Source of the DNA: Deltaproteobacteria bacterium
Lineage (GTDB): Bacteria > Myxococcota > UBA796 > SXON01
Length of the DNA: 7,548 bases
Assembly (NCBI GenBank): GCA_947483545.1
Contig: CANKNP010000267.1
Location: 1-7,548 of the forward strand
Reading direction: 5' to 3'
The position numbers were made by a program, and so were the translations under genes. Of the stretch, positions 6,279 to 7,548 are shown in pieces (position 1 is the first letter of the stretch; the number at the start of each line of letters is the position of its first letter). Under the pieces are notes generated by a model. The model made no database searches. It saw only the letters and a program-made list of their open reading frames with translations, and was not told the origin of the DNA.

Positions 6279-7046
6279 CTACCTGCGCAAGTACTGGTTG
6301 CCCCACTGCCCGTTCGTGCCCTCGTAGATCGCCTGGAACGCCTCTGCCTGCCGAGCGAAGGGGATGCCACCCTCGCTGTATTGTTTGAGCCAGTCCGCGT
6401 GATCTGCCGCCCAATCGGGCTGCGCGAGGCGTTGCTCCACCACCCGAAACGCGGGGAGATCGGCGTTGGGCCCCGTCCCGACAGGCTCGGCCCAGGTGCG
6501 GCACCAGAGCATGTTCTGGCGGCCGTAGGAGTGGATCTGATACTCGATGAAGTCATCATAGGCGGGCGTGGCCAGGGCCCGGCGCCGCTCCCCGGCGATG
6601 GTCTGCTCGATGCTGTGCATCGGGCGATCGCGCAGGTACAGGAAGCGGTCGACCCAAATCTCGTGGTCGAAGGTGTGCTCGCGAAGGCCCGGTACGTGAA
6701 AATACACCAGGCACTCCGACAACAGCGAAGCCTGGAATTCACTGGCCACCCGGCGCCGCACCCAATCCAGCCAGGAGAGCTTCTCCCCCGGCAAACTGAG
6801 CGGATACGCGAACTTGAAGTGCCACAGTTCGTGGAGGGTGTAGAGATCCGCGAGGATCGCGTTGGGAAACCGGGGCTCCTCCCGGAGCGTCAACACGCGA
6901 AAATAGGAGGTGAAGTGGCCCGGGCGCGTGAGATCGCGGGTGGCATAGACCTCGCCCAGCTCCTCGCACAGCCCCAAGACCAGCTCGGAATCTCCGACCA
7001 GTGAGCTTCGGAAGAGCGGACGAATCGGTGAACGAAAGATGTTCAC
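6279..7046 (-). CDS. Unrecognised protein with HExxH-type motif, possible metalloenzyme
   Basis: A 255-residue protein that I do not recognise. It is soluble-looking, with no signal peptide, and rich in Trp, Tyr, His and Arg. The key visible feature is H72-E-L-W-H76 inside LADLYTLHELWHFKFAYP. It is followed by two acidic candidates for a third metal ligand, E103 (ASEFQASL) and E111 (LSECLVYF), 27 and 35 residues after the second His. A further His/Asp-rich stretch, LREHTFDHEIWVDRFLY, lies at 121-137. This is consistent with a zinc metallopeptidase-like site or another metal site. HExxH proteins also serve as peptide beta-hydroxylases in some peptide-modification clusters, but similarity to those is not shown here. 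The GTG at 7046 overlaps the aminotransferase stop by 4 nt (GTGA), so the longer frame upstream is not used. The gap to the next gene is 42 nt, making one operon with its neighbours. Confidence 0.75.
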   Translation of the reverse strand: MNIFRSPIRPLFRSSLVGDSELVLGLCEELGEVYATRDLTRPGHFTSYFRVLTLREEPRFPNAILADLYTLHELWHFKFAYPLSLPGEKLSWLDWVRRRVASEFQASLLSECLVYFHVPGLREHTFDHEIWVDRFLYLRDRPMHSIEQTIAGERRRALATPAYDDFIEYQIHSYGRQNMLWCRTWAEPVGTGPNADLPAFRVVEQRLAQPDWAADHADWLKQYSEGGIPFARQAEAFQAIYEGTNGQWGNQYLRR

Positions 7047-7548
7047 GGCACCGCACCGGCCGGGGAGTCCCCGTAAATGTGGGCGTGCAAACCTGGGGTC
7101 AGGCAATACCTCGACGCGCCTGGCAATCGATTGTAACGAGGGTTCGCGTGTGCCAACTGACTCCGGGCGAGCAAGATCACATTCGACGGCACCGTGTCGG
7201 CGGGCACCTCCCCCTCCGCGACCGCCGCGGCGACCACGCGCCCTTGAATCGCGGCGTAGCGCTGCGGGACCTCCGCGACCGCGTGACGCTCCATCAGCTC
7301 GATACCGAGCTTCAACCCGAGGAGACTGTTGAACCAATGATTGTAGGCCAACGCCGGGAGAGGCCGCCGGGAGTAGACCCCGCCCACGCGGTACCGGTAC
7401 AGGCTGAACGGCTTCGACAAGCTGAACACCACTGCGCTCACGTTCGGCGAATCCAAGCGCACCGCGACTGGGTTCCGGACCGCGCCAACGTAGGCGAGAT
7501 CCAGGACCACCGATACGCTTGGCGCCTGCGTTTGGAGCAGGTCCAAGA
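7043..7548 (-). CDS. Fold-type I PLP-dependent aminotransferase, C-terminal part (truncated)
   Basis: The frame is open from the right edge to a TGA at 7045-7043; 168 codons including the stop are visible and the start lies outside. The class I/II aminotransferase active-site order is clear. Numbered from the first full codon in the window, VVLDLAYVG gives Asp16 (pairs with the pyridine nitrogen of PLP) and Tyr19 three residues later. SLSKPFSLYRYRVGG gives the PLP-binding Lys45 and a phosphate-binding Arg53, eight residues apart as in aspartate aminotransferase. Near the end ASRYCLTPG supplies Arg146, which fits the substrate alpha-carboxylate-binding Arg. The enzyme should move an amino group between an amino acid and a keto acid; substrate unknown. 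The spacer between Asp and Lys is a little short (29 residues versus 36 in aspartate aminotransferase). It is the first gene visible in the leftward operon and is translationally coupled to the HExxH protein. Confidence 0.88.
   Translation of the reverse strand, partial: LDLLQTQAPSVSVVLDLAYVGAVRNPVAVRLDSPNVSAVVFSLSKPFSLYRYRVGGVYSRRPLPALAYNHWFNSLLGLKLGIELMERHAVAEVPQRYAAIQGRVVAAAVAEGEVPADTVPSNVILLARSQLAHANPRYNRLPGASRYCLTPGLHAHIYGDSPAGAVP

Noticed and set aside
6048..7004. A 318-codon plus-strand open frame opposite the HExxH and C39-like genes
   Set aside because: There is no recognisable motif and no ribosome binding site. The minus-strand frames show a 4-nt stop/start overlap, a strong ribosome binding site and motif-bearing products.
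7062..7072. Palindrome GGGGAGTCCCC near the end of the aminotransferase gene
   Set aside because: It lies in coding sequence (codons for GDSP) and its length is unremarkable for DNA this GC-rich.
7047..7337. Extension of the HExxH protein to a longer 352-residue form starting at 7337
   Set aside because: The extra residues are the shadow of the aminotransferase, whose active-site motifs are clear in another frame. The GTG at 7046 with a GTGA overlap is the natural start.

Overview
The window is GC-rich bacterial DNA in which every gene has the strong third-position G/C bias of a high-GC genome. A Gram-negative host is indicated by the secreted protein at 1180-4251, which has a signal peptide, Ig-like repeats and a C-terminal outer-membrane beta-barrel ending in Phe. 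The genes fit a myxobacterial or other deltaproteobacterial-type genome, possibly uncultured, but that is inference. I see no rRNA, tRNA, CRISPR array, insertion sequence or phage gene. Coding density is high and no gap exceeds about 75 bp.

Layout, left to right. (1) Minus strand, 1118 to 1: a class I SAM-dependent methyltransferase (363-1118), then the N-terminal 122 residues of a cobalamin-binding-type radical SAM protein (1-366, cut by the left edge). The two genes overlap by 4 nt (GTGA). (2) Plus strand, 1180-4251: a 1023-residue surface or envelope protein with about seven Ig-like repeats and a beta-barrel of about ten strands, transcribed divergently from the methyltransferase across a 61-bp gap. 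(3) Plus strand, about 4322-5692: a complete B12-binding-domain radical SAM enzyme with a CX3CX2C cluster motif. (4) Minus strand, 7548 to 5736: the C-terminal part of a fold-type I PLP aminotransferase (7043-7548, cut by the right edge), an unrecognised 255-residue protein with an HELWH (HExxH-type) motif (6279-7046, again a 4-nt GTGA overlap), and a 166-residue C39-peptidase-like protein whose catalytic Cys and His appear to be replaced (5736-6236). This set converges on the radical SAM gene across a GC-rich hairpin.

How they may work together: both ends of the window look like parts of small-molecule or peptide-modification pathways. One end has a methyltransferase coupled to a B12-radical SAM enzyme. 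The other has an aminotransferase, a possible metalloenzyme and a pseudo-peptidase, beside a second B12-radical SAM enzyme. The least described part is the right-hand operon. The functional links are inference from spacing and strand only, and both flanking operons continue outside the window.
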